Source of the DNA: Flavobacteriaceae bacterium
GTDB lineage: Bacteria; Bacteroidota; Bacteroidia; Flavobacteriales; Flavobacteriaceae
Assembly (NCBI GenBank): GCA_024644745.1
Contig: JAHEHF010000004.1
Location: 20,269 to 84,268, forward strand
Length of the DNA: 64,000 nucleotides
Reading direction: 5' to 3'
Part shown: piece by piece, positions 16,682 to 26,700 of the stretch
How positions within the stretch are numbered: position 1 is the first letter of the stretch
Layout of the letters: every line of letters starts with the position of its first letter
Notes under the pieces: generated by a model
The model's input: only the letters and a program-made list of their open reading frames with translations
Told to the model about the DNA's origin: nothing
The model's database searches: none
Position numbers and translations under genes: made by a program

Positions 16682-18880
16682 TTAATTCGCTACTTCACTT
16701 ATAAATTTGATCCGCATCAATCTGAGCTCCTCATCATCATAATCTCCGTCAAATTCATCGAGCGCCAACTGAATTCTATCGCTTTCAGCTTCCATAAAAT
16801 AATCGAGTATTTCTTCCTGCTGCTCTTCATCCAGCAATTCGTCAATGCAGTAGTCTATATTAATTTTTGTACCCGAATAAATGATCTGCTCCATCACCTT
16901 CACCAGCTCTCCCATTTCAAGCCCTTTTGAATGTGCAATATCTGCAAGGGGTAGTTTTTTATCTGTGTTTTGTATGATATACAACTTCAATCCTGAATTG
17001 ACACCTGTGCTTTTGACGATGAGGTCATCCGGTCTTGTAATATCATTTTCCGCGACATAAACACTGATCAATTCAACAAATTCCTTCCCGTATTTTTTCG
17101 CCTTTCCATCGCCGACACCATGTACATTTGACAATTCAGCCATATTGACCGGGTACTTCAAGGTCATGTCTTCCAAAGAAGGGTCCTGAAATACAACAAA
17201 CGGAGGAACACCCAATTTTTTGGATACCTTTTTTCTGAGATCCTTTAAAAGTGACATCAGCTCTTCGTCAACACTGGCACCCGAACCTTTGGCATTGACA
17301 ATGATACCTGAATCGTTATCCTCATTATAAACATGGTCCTCAGTCATCAGAAAAGAATGGGGCTTTTCTAAAAAGTCTTTTCCTTCCTTTGAAAGTTTCA
17401 GTACCCCGTACTGTTCTATTTCCTTCTTCAGCAAGCCGGCAACAATAACTTGCCTGATCAAACCCATCCAATATTTGTCATCATGCTCCTTGCCGATACC
17501 AAAAATAGATTGCAAATGTGTTTTATGAGAGACCAGCAGGGCATTTTCCTTGCCTATAAGCGTGTTGATAATTTCCTTGGCCCGATATTCTTCTTTGGTT
17601 TTTTTCACCACTTTAAGCAGGGTCTGAACCTGCTTCATGGCCTCCGTTCTCTTTTTAGGATTGCGCATATTGTCATCCATATCGGCCCCTTCTCCATTTA
17701 CTTCATCAAATTCTTCTCCAAAATAATGCAGCAGGAATTTTCTTCTCGACATGGAGGTCTCGGCATAAGAAACAACCTCTTGCAGCAAGGCGTTACCGAT
17801 TTCCTGCTCCGCAACTGGTTTTCCGGAAAGAAATTTTTCCAGTTTTTCAATATCTTTATAGGAATAATATGCCAGGCAATACCCTTCGCCTCCATCCCGG
17901 CCGGCCCTTCCTGTTTCCTGGTAATAACTTTCCAGGCTTTTCGGAATATCGTGATGGATCACAAATCTAACATCGGGTTTGTCTATTCCCATTCCAAAAG
18001 CGATGGTCGCTACCACAACATCAATATCCTCCATGAGGAACATGTCCTGGTGTTTGGCTCTTGTCTTGGCATCAAGGCCTGCATGATAAGGCACGGCCTT
18101 AATTCCGTTCACCTGAAGCACCTGAGCAATTTCTTCTACTTTTTTTCTGCTCAGACAATAAATGATACCTGACTTTCCCTTATAGTTCCTTATGAACCTG
18201 ATGATATCTTTATCGACATCTTTTGACTTTGGTTTGACCTCGTAAAAAAGATTGGCCCTGTTAAAAGATGCCTTAAAAGTCCTGGCTTCTGTAATCCCCA
18301 GGTTCTTTAAAATATCTTCCTGTACTTTTTCTGTGGCCGTTGCCGTAAGACCTATGATCGGAAACTTACCGATCTTGTGTATGATATTTCTAAGGTTTCT
18401 GTATTCAGGTCTGAAATCATGACCCCATTCTGAAATACAATGGGCCTCATCGATGGCAAAGAAAGAAATCTTCTGTTTTTTGAGAAATTCAATGTTCTCT
18501 TCCTTGGTTAGTGATTCAGGAGCCACATACAAGAGTTTGGTAATTCCATTCTCAATATCGCCTTTAACCCTGGCAATCTCTCCTTTATTCAATGATGAAT
18601 TCAGCACATGGGCGATACCATGCTCGGATGAAATGCCCCTGATGGCATCCACCTGATTTTTCATTAAAGCGATAAGCGGGGAAACCACAATGGCCGTTCC
18701 TTCCAGAATAAGCGCAGGCAATTGGTATATTAATGATTTTCCACCTCCTGTAGGCATGACCACAAAGGTGTCATTACCTTCGATCAAACTTTCAATAGCA
18801 TCTTTCTGTAAACCTTTAAACTTACTAAAACCAAAATATTTTTTCAAATATTCCTGTAAGTTAATTTTTGTTACTTTCAT
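16682..18880 (-). CDS. recQ: RecQ helicase with HRDC domain, zinc cysteines lost
   Basis: Long RecQ helicase (732 aa). Motif I is MPTGGGKS, the DEAH box is IDEAHCISEWGHDFR, and motif VI is QETGRAGRDGG. The RQC domain follows, then an HRDC domain (LRKKVSKKLGVPPFVVFQDPSL, about residues 545-620), then an extra C-terminal helical segment and acidic tail. In the RQC region the line ETSMSRRKFLLHYFGEEFDE aligns with the zinc site, but the four cysteines are missing: Ser replaces the first, and the CxxCDxC block has become an acidic/Gly stretch. The helicase core looks intact. It diverges from kdsD and precedes ppk2. Confidence 0.93.
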   Translation of the reverse strand: MKVTKINLQEYLKKYFGFSKFKGLQKDAIESLIEGNDTFVVMPTGGGKSLIYQLPALILEGTAIVVSPLIALMKNQVDAIRGISSEHGIAHVLNSSLNKGEIARVKGDIENGITKLLYVAPESLTKEENIEFLKKQKISFFAIDEAHCISEWGHDFRPEYRNLRNIIHKIGKFPIIGLTATATEKVQEDILKNLGITEARTFKASFNRANLFYEVKPKSKDVDKDIIRFIRNYKGKSGIIYCLSRKKVEEIAQVLQVNGIKAVPYHAGLDAKTRAKHQDMFLMEDIDVVVATIAFGMGIDKPDVRFVIHHDIPKSLESYYQETGRAGRDGGEGYCLAYYSYKDIEKLEKFLSGKPVAEQEIGNALLQEVVSYAETSMSRRKFLLHYFGEEFDEVNGEGADMDDNMRNPKKRTEAMKQVQTLLKVVKKTKEEYRAKEIINTLIGKENALLVSHKTHLQSIFGIGKEHDDKYWMGLIRQVIVAGLLKKEIEQYGVLKLSKEGKDFLEKPHSFLMTEDHVYNEDNDSGIIVNAKGSGASVDEELMSLLKDLRKKVSKKLGVPPFVVFQDPSLEDMTLKYPVNMAELSNVHGVGDGKAKKYGKEFVELISVYVAENDITRPDDLIVKSTGVNSGLKLYIIQNTDKKLPLADIAHSKGLEMGELVKVMEQIIYSGTKINIDYCIDELLDEEQQEEILDYFMEAESDRIQLALDEFDGDYDDEELRLMRIKFISEVAN

Positions 18881-18962
18881 CCTCTTATTAATCTATTTTT
18901 GAATATTTTTGCAACTTTAGTGCCAAATTTTTGAGAGGGGGAGTTAGTGATTTGAATTTAAC

Positions 18963-18984
18963 GATCTTTAAACTCAAAAAGATC
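18963..18984. repeat. Inverted repeat in the recQ-kdsD divergent region
   Basis: GATCTTT and AAAGATC form a 7-base inverted repeat with an 8-base gap. A second AT-only palindrome (TTATTTTTAAAAATAA) lies at 19004-19019. Either could be an operator or a leader hairpin; no regulator is indicated. Confidence 0.3.
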
Positions 18985-19029
18985 ATACTATAAATATAAT
19001 ATATTATTTTTAAAAATAAATACAAAGTA

Positions 19030-19995
19030 TTGATAAAGGACAAAAACATTTTACAGACAGCAAAAGATACAATTCTTATCGAGGCAGATGCCATAAAAAA
19101 CCTGGCCGAACTGGTCAATGAAGACTTCGAGAAAGCTGTTATGACCATTTACAAATCCGAAGGCAGGGTCATTGTAACAGGAATTGGGAAAAGTGCCAAT
19201 ATCGCAGCTAAGATAGTGGCTACTATGAATTCAACCGGAACACCGGCCATTTTCATGCATGCGGCAGATGCCATTCACGGCGATCTTGGAAATATCCAGA
19301 AATCAGACGTGGTAATTTGTATTTCTAAAAGCGGCAATACACCTGAGATCAAAGTATTGTTGCCCCTGATTAAAAATTATGGCAATGAGATCATTGCCAT
19401 CACAGGGAATCCTGACTCTTTTTTAGGAAAACAGGCTGATCATACCCTGAGCTCCTATGTTGAAAAAGAGGCTTGTCCGAACAACCTGGCTCCCACAACG
19501 AGTACAACTGCCCAGTTGGTTATTGGGGATGCTCTTGCCATATGTTTGCTGAATTTAAAAGATTTTTCAAGCAAGGATTTTGCAAAATACCATCCCGGCG
19601 GAACACTTGGCAAAAAGTTGTACCTGAGGGTTGATGAAATTGTGGCCCATAATGAAGCACCGAAAGTGTATAGAAATACCTCTGTAAAGGATGTAATTGT
19701 GGAGATATCCAAAAAAAGATTGGGAACAACTGCCGTTGTGGAGGATGAAAGGATCATCGGTATTATCACAGATGGTGATTTGAGACGTATGCTCGAAAAA
19801 AATACGGACATCAGTGAATTGAAAGCCGGTGACATCATGAGTGCAAATCCCATTCAGGTCGATTCTGATACCATGGCCGTGATCGCACTTGATATCATGC
19901 AAAAAAATAATATTACGCAGATCCTGGTTTCCGAAAATGACAAATACATGGGAGTGGTTCATTTTCACGATTTGTTAAAAGAAGGAATTATTTGA
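19030..19995 (+). CDS. kdsD: KpsF/GutQ-type arabinose-5-phosphate isomerase
   Basis: Converts ribulose-5-phosphate to arabinose-5-phosphate, the first step towards Kdo for lipopolysaccharide. An N-terminal SIS domain (GIGKSANIAAKIVATMNSTG, MHAADAIHGDLGNI, SKSGNTPEIK) is followed by two CBS domains (residues about 205-321). Length 321 aa is standard. The start is TTG; there is no ATG between it and conserved sequence, and the frame upstream is AT-rich with no initiator. It heads a run with tatC and lptB, supporting an envelope role. Confidence 0.93.
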   Translation: MIKDKNILQTAKDTILIEADAIKNLAELVNEDFEKAVMTIYKSEGRVIVTGIGKSANIAAKIVATMNSTGTPAIFMHAADAIHGDLGNIQKSDVVICISKSGNTPEIKVLLPLIKNYGNEIIAITGNPDSFLGKQADHTLSSYVEKEACPNNLAPTTSTTAQLVIGDALAICLLNLKDFSSKDFAKYHPGGTLGKKLYLRVDEIVAHNEAPKVYRNTSVKDVIVEISKKRLGTTAVVEDERIIGIITDGDLRRMLEKNTDISELKAGDIMSANPIQVDSDTMAVIALDIMQKNNITQILVSENDKYMGVVHFHDLLKEGII

Positions 19996-20073
19996 TATAA
20001 ATGATCTTGTACAGGAATGAGTAGGATTTATTTTCATTATACATGCAATATCAAAAATTTTAAACCCTGAACC

Positions 20074-20901
20074 ATGAGTGAATCAAAAGAGGAAATGTCC
20101 TTTTTAGACCATCTTGAAGTTTTGAGATGGACCTTAGTAAGATCTTCTCTATCAATTTTAGCCTTCGCCATGGTGGCTTTTATGATGAAGGATTTTATAT
20201 TTAATAAGATTCTTCTGGCTCCAAAGGACCCTTCATTTTTTACTTACAGATTTTTGTGTTCTGTTTCTAAAAGCCTGGGTACTGATGGTTTCTGTATCGA
20301 AGAAATTCCTTTTATCGTTCAGAGCAGAACCATGGCCGGACAGTTTTCAGCGCACATCTGGACCTCGATCGCCTTTGGTTTTGTCATGGCTTTTCCATAC
20401 ATCATCTGGGAGGTTTGGAAATTTATAAAACCCGCACTGTATGAAAATGAAAAAAAGAATGCCAGGAGCTTTATCATCATTACCTCCTTTTTATTTTTTA
20501 TAGGGATCCTTTTTGGGTATTATGTGATCACACCGCTCTCTATAAACTTTTTAGGGAGTTACAGGGTGGCTGACGAAGTTAGAAACAATTTTGATCTCAG
20601 TTCTTACACAGGGCTCTTAAAAGCTTCCTGCCTGTCGTCCGGATTTATTTTCGAGTTGCCTATTATCATTTATTTTTTGACCAAAATGGGACTCGTTACT
20701 CCCGAATTTTTAAAGAAATACCGCAAGTATGCCCTTGTACTCGTCCTGATCCTCGCGGCGATCATCACCCCGCCGGACATCATCAGTCAGGTCATTGTTG
20801 CGATCCCCATGGTCATTCTCTACGAGGTTAGTATAAAAATCTCTAAATTTATCATCCGAAAACAAAACAAGGAGGCTTCAAAAGAATTGGTAAAAAAATA
20901 G
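20074..20901 (+). CDS. tatC: Twin-arginine translocase subunit TatC
   Basis: Inner-membrane receptor of the Tat pathway for folded proteins. MSFLDHLEVLRWTLVRS is the canonical amino-terminal helix. Six membrane segments follow, with FIKPALYENEKKNARSF in the conserved cytosolic loop and SSGFIFELPIIIYFLTKMGLVTP near the fourth/fifth segments. Length 275 aa is normal. TatA/B partners are not in the window. It sits between kdsD and the ydeI-like gene on the same strand. Confidence 0.96.
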   Translation: MSESKEEMSFLDHLEVLRWTLVRSSLSILAFAMVAFMMKDFIFNKILLAPKDPSFFTYRFLCSVSKSLGTDGFCIEEIPFIVQSRTMAGQFSAHIWTSIAFGFVMAFPYIIWEVWKFIKPALYENEKKNARSFIIITSFLFFIGILFGYYVITPLSINFLGSYRVADEVRNNFDLSSYTGLLKASCLSSGFIFELPIIIYFLTKMGLVTPEFLKKYRKYALVLVLILAAIITPPDIISQVIVAIPMVILYEVSIKISKFIIRKQNKEASKELVKK

Positions 20902-20914
20902 CCAATAAAAATAA

Positions 20915-21502
20915 ATGGACGTCGAAACTTATATTGCCGGGCATCAAATCCATGCTGAATTACTCAACAGGCTCAGAGAGATCATTATGATGCACCCTTT
21001 TGAGGAAAGCATCAAATGGGGTATGCCCACCTATAGCTTTGATTCAAAAAACCTTGTTGGCATCGGTGCTTTTAAAAAACATGTTGGAATATGGTTCTTT
21101 CAGGGAGCCCTTCTCAGTGATCCGGAAAAGATGCTTCACAACGCCCAGGAGGGCAAAACAAAAGCGATGAGACAACTACACCTTTACAAGGCCAAAGACA
21201 TCAATGAAAAGGTCTTAAAAAGCTATCTTCAGGAAACAATAGACAACCAAAAAAAAGGATTATCAGTAAAAATTCCGAAAAAGTCAGAGAAACTCATAAT
21301 TCCTGAGGCATTGTCAGCTGCCTTTAGGGAACATAAAACCACAGCGAAACAGTTCTCAGCCTTTCCTCCGGGCAAGCAAAGAGAATACGCTGAATATATT
21401 GCAACTGCAAAAAGAGAAAAAACAATAAGCGACAGGTTACAAAAAATTCTTCCCATGATTGACCAGGGAAAAGGCCTTAATGACAAATACAAAAAAAAGT
21501 AG
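20915..21502 (+). CDS. YdeI/OmdA-like protein with DUF1801 domain
   Basis: 195-residue cytoplasmic protein. The N-terminal part ([27 protein letters not shown]) matches DUF1801. The C-terminal segment ([47 protein letters not shown]) is the bacteriocin-protection YdeI/OmpD-associated domain. Its biochemical role is not established. It begins 14 bases after tatC and ends 8 bases before the lptB ATG, so it belongs to the envelope operon by position. Confidence 0.88.
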   Translation: MDVETYIAGHQIHAELLNRLREIIMMHPFEESIKWGMPTYSFDSKNLVGIGAFKKHVGIWFFQGALLSDPEKMLHNAQEGKTKAMRQLHLYKAKDINEKVLKSYLQETIDNQKKGLSVKIPKKSEKLIIPEALSAAFREHKTTAKQFSAFPPGKQREYAEYIATAKREKTISDRLQKILPMIDQGKGLNDKYKKK

Positions 21503-21509
21503 ATTCAAT

Positions 21510-22256
21510 ATGATCCTTAGAGCGGAAAATATCATGAAAATGTACGGGAACAGAAAAGTTGTAAAAAGCATTTCTCTTCAAGTCAAACAAGGTGAGATCA
21601 TTGGGTTGCTCGGGCCGAACGGGGCTGGTAAGACAACTTCATTTTATATGATCGTAGGGATGATCAAACCCAATGAAGGAAGGATATTTCTGAACGATAT
21701 CGAGATCACAAAAGACTCTATGTACAAGCGTGCTCAAAGAGGTATTGGGTATCTGGCACAGGAGGCTTCCGTATTCAGAAAACTGTCGGTAGAAGACAAT
21801 ATCATGTCTGTACTTCAGTTCACAGAGTTGAGCAAGGCAGAACAAAAGGAAAAACTGGAATCCCTGATTGAAGAATTCAGTCTGAACCATGTCAGGAAAA
21901 ACAGAGGAGATCTGCTTTCGGGTGGCGAAAGAAGAAGAACAGAAATTGCGCGTGCCCTCGCCTCCGACCCCAAGTTCATATTGCTTGATGAGCCTTTTGC
22001 AGGTGTAGATCCCATCGCAGTCGAAGACATTCAGAGCATTGTAGCCCACTTGAAAGACCGTAACATAGGGATTCTGATCACTGACCACGATGTACAGGCT
22101 ACATTGGCCATTACAGACAAAACCTATCTCATGTTTGAAGGAGGTATTCTGAAAGAAGGATCCCCGAAAGAACTGGCTGATGATGAACTCGTGCGGAAGG
22201 TTTATCTGGGTGAAACTTTTGAATTAAAAGAGCGGAAGAAGAAACTCAATTTGTAA
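21510..22256 (+). CDS. lptB: LPS export ABC transporter ATP-binding protein LptB
   Basis: ATPase that drives lipopolysaccharide transfer from the inner to the outer membrane with LptFG/LptC. It shows Walker [11 protein letters not shown]-loop YLAQEASVF, signature [16 protein letters not shown] and Walker [14 protein letters not shown], the last two typical of LptB. The ORF track begins at 21459 inside the upstream gene. The ATG at 21510 gives [13 protein letters not shown], the usual start. With kdsD in the same run, it ties this region to LPS supply and export. Confidence 0.95.
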   Translation: MILRAENIMKMYGNRKVVKSISLQVKQGEIIGLLGPNGAGKTTSFYMIVGMIKPNEGRIFLNDIEITKDSMYKRAQRGIGYLAQEASVFRKLSVEDNIMSVLQFTELSKAEQKEKLESLIEEFSLNHVRKNRGDLLSGGERRRTEIARALASDPKFILLDEPFAGVDPIAVEDIQSIVAHLKDRNIGILITDHDVQATLAITDKTYLMFEGGILKEGSPKELADDELVRKVYLGETFELKERKKKLNL

Positions 22257-22285
22257 AAAAACCCTATTACCGGTTGGTAATAGGG
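22255..22285 (-). terminator. Hairpin terminator between lptB and the small exported gene
   Basis: Perfect 10-base stem CCCTATTACC / GGTAATAGGG with a 4-base loop. The T-run (TTTTTT) is on the minus strand, so it best terminates the minus-strand gene at 22345. It may also stop lptB transcription, less efficiently, as no T-run follows on the plus strand. Confidence 0.75.
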
Positions 22286-22344
22286 CATACATACAAACAA
22301 ATCTGAAAAATTTATCAAAAAATTTTTCCAGATGACTTTAAGCT

Positions 22345-22650
22345 TTAATGTTCACCTGTTTCTATTCCTATGATTTTACCGGTTTCATTGATCAGTAAAT
22401 AATGCGACCAACTTCCCTTTTCGACTTTGAACTTATATATTTCTCTGTCTCTATTTCTGACAAGAGTTACCTCATTGGCAATTTTATAATTTGAATAATC
22501 CTTTAAAGATTCTTTTACCTTCAGAGGTGTTTTCTCTTTGGTTGTCTTTACTACTTCTTTTTCCGTCTGAGGCTCCTTTTGAGCGAAACTGCCCTGAACA
22601 CTCAAAAGTGTTAAGGATAATACCGCAAAAATGATTTTGAAACTTTTCAT
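22345..22650 (-). CDS. Small exported protein of unknown function
   Basis: 101 residues with a signal peptide (IIFAVLSLTLLSVQGSFAQ) and a Lys/Glu/Thr-rich linker (EKEVVKTTKEKTPLKVKE). A compact C-terminal beta region (EIYKFKVEKGSWSHYLLINETGKIIG) loosely resembles PepSY-like repeats. I do not recognise a family with confidence. It has a good promoter, a purine-rich AAAAGGACA before the ATG and its own terminator, so it is a real single-gene unit. Confidence 0.75.
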   Translation of the reverse strand: MKSFKIIFAVLSLTLLSVQGSFAQKEPQTEKEVVKTTKEKTPLKVKESLKDYSNYKIANEVTLVRNRDREIYKFKVEKGSWSHYLLINETGKIIGIETGEH

Positions 22651-22709
22651 TGTCCTTTTAATTAAATGTTTAATAATTATTGCTGACGGGGAGTTTGCTT
22701 ATTCGAATC

Positions 22710-22738
22710 CAAAATTATCCGAAAGTTGAAAAACTCAA
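22710..22738 (-). promoter_or_regulatory. Promoter of the small exported gene
   Basis: On the minus strand, TTG at 22738-22736, 18 bases, then TAATTTTG at 22717-22710. The predicted leader is about 50 bases, ending with AAAAGGACA before the ATG. Confidence 0.6.
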
Positions 22739-22828
22739 TATAACGAACAACATTAAAAACAGAATTATTTTTATCTTTTTCATAGCAGCGAAAATTTATA
22801 TTCAAAAAATTTTTTTCTTTTTCTAGCC

Positions 22829-23767
22829 TTACCATCTGGGACTGCCTCTTCTGGATTCAAAATCGTATCCGAGTGTCAGCATATGTGTCCCTCCATGATT
22901 TAACTCATTTGCTTCATTAATATTGTATTGGAATGCATATCCAACGTAAAAATCTTTCTTTTTCAGGCCTAATAGTGGCACAACTGCCAGAGGATCAAAG
23001 CTTTGGTCATTCATAAACCTTGTGCTAAAACCAGCCCAAAAATACCCGTCATCCGTGATTTTTTTGACTTTTATGTTCAAATCTGTAATAGATCGTGCGT
23101 CACTTTCATAATATTTGAAATAGATCGAAGGCTCAAGTTCAATGAGTCCGTCATCCAGATCGAAAATATATCCGGTGTATATATAGTAATTTCTTAATTT
23201 TTTGGGTTCTGATTCATCAAATACCTTGACACTTTTGTTTAAAATATTGGCTGCGTTAAAACTGAAATAGAACCTTTGGATCTTGTATAAAAATGCGGCG
23301 TCAAAATTCGAATTATGAGATGAGATATCAGCCCCTATATTAGGATCATCATTGGGATTGTCAAAATCTGACACATCAATCTTAAATTGGGTGAATTTGT
23401 ATGACAATCCAAATGAAATATATTGTTCATTCGAAGTATTAATGGTCAAATGATGGGCAAAAGAAAGTTGTCCTCCCAGCTGAGACGTATTACCGTTCTT
23501 GTCAAAGTAGATGACACCTCCGATTCCTGATTTTTCAAGAATATGCGCATCGTATGACAAGGTCTGCGTATTTGGTGCATCACTCAATCCTACCCATTGA
23601 AAGGCGCTCGTTAACCTCAGCCTGTTCATTTCACTGTCTCCCGCATAGGCTGGTGAAATCAAAAACGGATTTTCAACCAGGTATTGTGTATAGGGTGTCA
23701 GCTTGAACTCCTGAGCATTAGACAAGGATGTTACCAATAATATGACTATAATAATTGCTTTTTTCAT
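22829..23767 (-). CDS. PorP/SprF family type IX secretion protein
   Basis: 312-residue outer-membrane protein with a signal peptide (IIIVILLVTSLSNAQ). NPFLISPAYAGDSEMNRLRL near residue 30 is the PorP/SprF hallmark. The C-terminal block (LNHGGTHMLTLGYDFESRRG) fits a final beta-strand. These proteins act with the type IX secretion system and often serve one adjacent cargo. It lies 6 bases after the giant surface-protein gene, so it is most likely its dedicated partner in secretion or attachment, as SprF is for SprB. Confidence 0.9.
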   Translation of the reverse strand: MKKAIIIVILLVTSLSNAQEFKLTPYTQYLVENPFLISPAYAGDSEMNRLRLTSAFQWVGLSDAPNTQTLSYDAHILEKSGIGGVIYFDKNGNTSQLGGQLSFAHHLTINTSNEQYISFGLSYKFTQFKIDVSDFDNPNDDPNIGADISSHNSNFDAAFLYKIQRFYFSFNAANILNKSVKVFDESEPKKLRNYYIYTGYIFDLDDGLIELEPSIYFKYYESDARSITDLNIKVKKITDDGYFWAGFSTRFMNDQSFDPLAVVPLLGLKKKDFYVGYAFQYNINEANELNHGGTHMLTLGYDFESRRGSPRW

Positions 23768-23773
23768 GACCTC

Positions 23774-26700
23774 TTATCTAACTAAACTGAAATTTCCTTT
23801 AAATTCTCTGTTGTCTGTTGTTTCATTCAATCGCACCACGTACCAATAATCTCCACTCGGGAGCGGATTGCCTTTGTAATTTCCGTCCCAGCTATTTGTA
23901 TTGCCTTCATAGTTTGCGATCAAACGCTGGTACCTGTCAAAAATCTTCACCGTGATCTTTGGATAGATCTCTATGTTTATCGGATACCAGGTCTCATTGA
24001 TTCCATCACCTTCCGGAGTGAAAAAATCAGGGATCACGATATCGAGGAATTCGAGGAAAATGGTTTTTTCGGCCACACAGCCCCGCTGGTCCTTCACATA
24101 GAATACATAATCTCTGGTTTCTCTTGAATTCTTCAAATCGAGGATATTATTGGCACTGAAATCATCGGCGCTGTCGAAACTATATTCATAACCCGGCTCG
24201 CCGCCACTTGCCACGACTGTATACTCATTGATATCAGTTTCCACTACTTCAAAAGTGATGGGCACATATTGTTCTACGGTAACCTCAACAGGAGTGTCAG
24301 CACAACCGAATTCCTTATGACTTACTGAAACCGTATGTTTGCCCTGAGACACATTTTCAAAAATACCGGAAGACTGTGTCAGGCTGCCGTCCAGAATATA
24401 ATTGACCTCACCTTCATAAATCGGGTCTACAGAGGCAATAATGATATTACTGGCACCTTCACATGAAAAATCAGTCTCGGCTTTGAGTTCCATATAGATC
24501 AATTGCTCCAGCTCTATGGTTTGCTGGGTCTCACATACGTGAAATTCATTTTCCTTTTTGATCCAAAGGTCATAAACCCCGTTGCTCAATCCTGTAAAAT
24601 TTGGACTTGCCTTATAATTCACACCGTCCATACTGTAGGTCACCTGATAACCCTGATCGTTGGTCACATCAATACTTATTTTGCCATCAGTATCACCTAC
24701 ACAGATGATGTCTTCTTCAATGATGGTGTATTCTATTTCAGGATCAAATCCAACATCTACATTGGTAATACTGGTGCAACCATTGGCATCTTTTACAGTG
24801 ACCTCATAGGTTTTTTCAGTTGCCACGGAAAAATAATTTTCTACTTGATAAGTCTGACCGCCATCAATGCTGTACTCGTATGGTGGGGTTCCTCCTGCTC
24901 CACTGGCTTCAAGGCTTCCGTTAAGGATCTCTCCGTTACAGGTTGTTATGTTGTACAACTTGCTTGAAGTCGAGGTCAGCAAAGTGGGTTCGTCTATAGA
25001 AAATTCTGAAACGTTAAAACAACCATCTGCATTTATCGATTTCACCTCATAATCACCGATGTCAATATTTGAGAATACATGATTATTCATGGTTTTTACA
25101 ATTGAATTGACCATGGTCCCATTTTTATACAACTCAAAAGTGTATTGGCTGGAATCCTCATTGACCGTCACTTCCACCTTACCATTGCTGTCTTTACACA
25201 AAGCGTCAGATGGATCTACCGTGACATCAAGACCAAGAACAGTGACCACCCTTATGGTTTCTGTACAACCTGTTCTTCTTTGGGTTGCAGTATATACGCC
25301 TGTACCGTTTACGGTTACTTCCTTGCTGTTGCCGATCACATTCCCGTTTTCATCGGTCCAGATATAAGTATCATAGCCTTCGTCTCCTGAGAAAGTAAGG
25401 TTATTGTTACAGAAATACAGTTCGGAATCAAATGAACAGGAACTTGTATCGACAAACAGGTCCATGGATCCTATTTTACCCAGACCGCATCCATTGATGC
25501 CGTATAATCCCGGTTGCCCTGAAACGTTCTGACCTGAAGTTTCACCATCGTAATAAGATGAAATGCTGTTTACCAATAAATTGGTACAGGCATCTGAATA
25601 GTCAAAACAATCACTCGATGCAGTTACCTGATAGCGTATGGTATGAGTCTCTGACAATATTTTGCGCTCAACCAGTGAATTATCTATTTCGAATCTCAAT
25701 TCTCTTGAAGCCTCATTAAAGGTATAGGTCACTCCTGAAGGCAGCTCAATTGAAGCCTCATCAAGGGTTACATTGATCGGTAAAGTATTGAGGATATAGG
25801 TGTTTTGAGCATTATCGGTTCCGATGTTTCTAAAATCGATATTATACCAAACTGTGGACCCCAATGGCACCGGAGACTGGTAGGTAATTGGGTCGTTGGA
25901 CGTATCTTCAACGCTGGTGATCACCTGTAGATTGGGCTCTATGATATTGATGGCAAAAGTATTGAGGAAAGTATAGATATGATCTCCCCCTATATTATTG
26001 GTTACCCTTACCGTTGCCCCAGTTTCTCCATTACCGATCAAGGTGTTTCCAGGGTTTAAATCTGTTAAATTTAACAGCTTCTGGTCCCAGCCAAGGGTAT
26101 TCGTGCTATTCAGATTTCTGTCTGTAACCTGAGCGCCGTCTTTTGTTATTTTGCTGTTGAAAAAATTGTCAACGTTATTTTCAGCATCATATAAGGCAGT
26201 AAAATTTGCATTACCGTCTGACTTGAAAAGCATTTGATCACCAAACCAGCCCAGATCACCTTCGAGTGCTGCAACTCCAACCCGTCCCTCTACAGGCCCT
26301 GATGGCGGTGTGGTAAACCCTGAATAATTAAAATCCACCTCATTGTTCGGTTCGTTTCGAACGGCTGAAAATCCGTCAAATGTTGAAATATATTTTCTTG
26401 ATTCATTGGGGTCTTCATAAACGATGACCAGAGACCATCCTGCGGATGAATTAATCCCTTCCGTTGAACTCACATTGGCTACGAAATATTCTCCTGAAGG
26501 ATTGTTCAATGCGCTCAGAAGACTGGTAACATCCTTATAGTAGATCCTGTCGATGGCTGTATCAGCGGTGAGGTCCAGATAGGATCCTCCCGGTATTTTG
26601 AACTTGACCTGCTCTGGCAAAGGTGTTGCAGGAGTCGCTATGGCTCCCCAGTACAAACCTGCATATACAACTCGGTTACAGTTGCTCGTATTAAAGGTTG

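Noticed and set aside
17450-18172. 240-residue plus-strand ORF opposite recQ
   Set aside because: Lies in the helicase core of recQ. Its composition (Phe/His-rich) is typical of an antisense shadow.
22261-22285. Hairpin taken as the lptB terminator
   Set aside because: The T-run lies on the minus strand only. It fits better as the terminator of the minus-strand gene, though it may act weakly on lptB.
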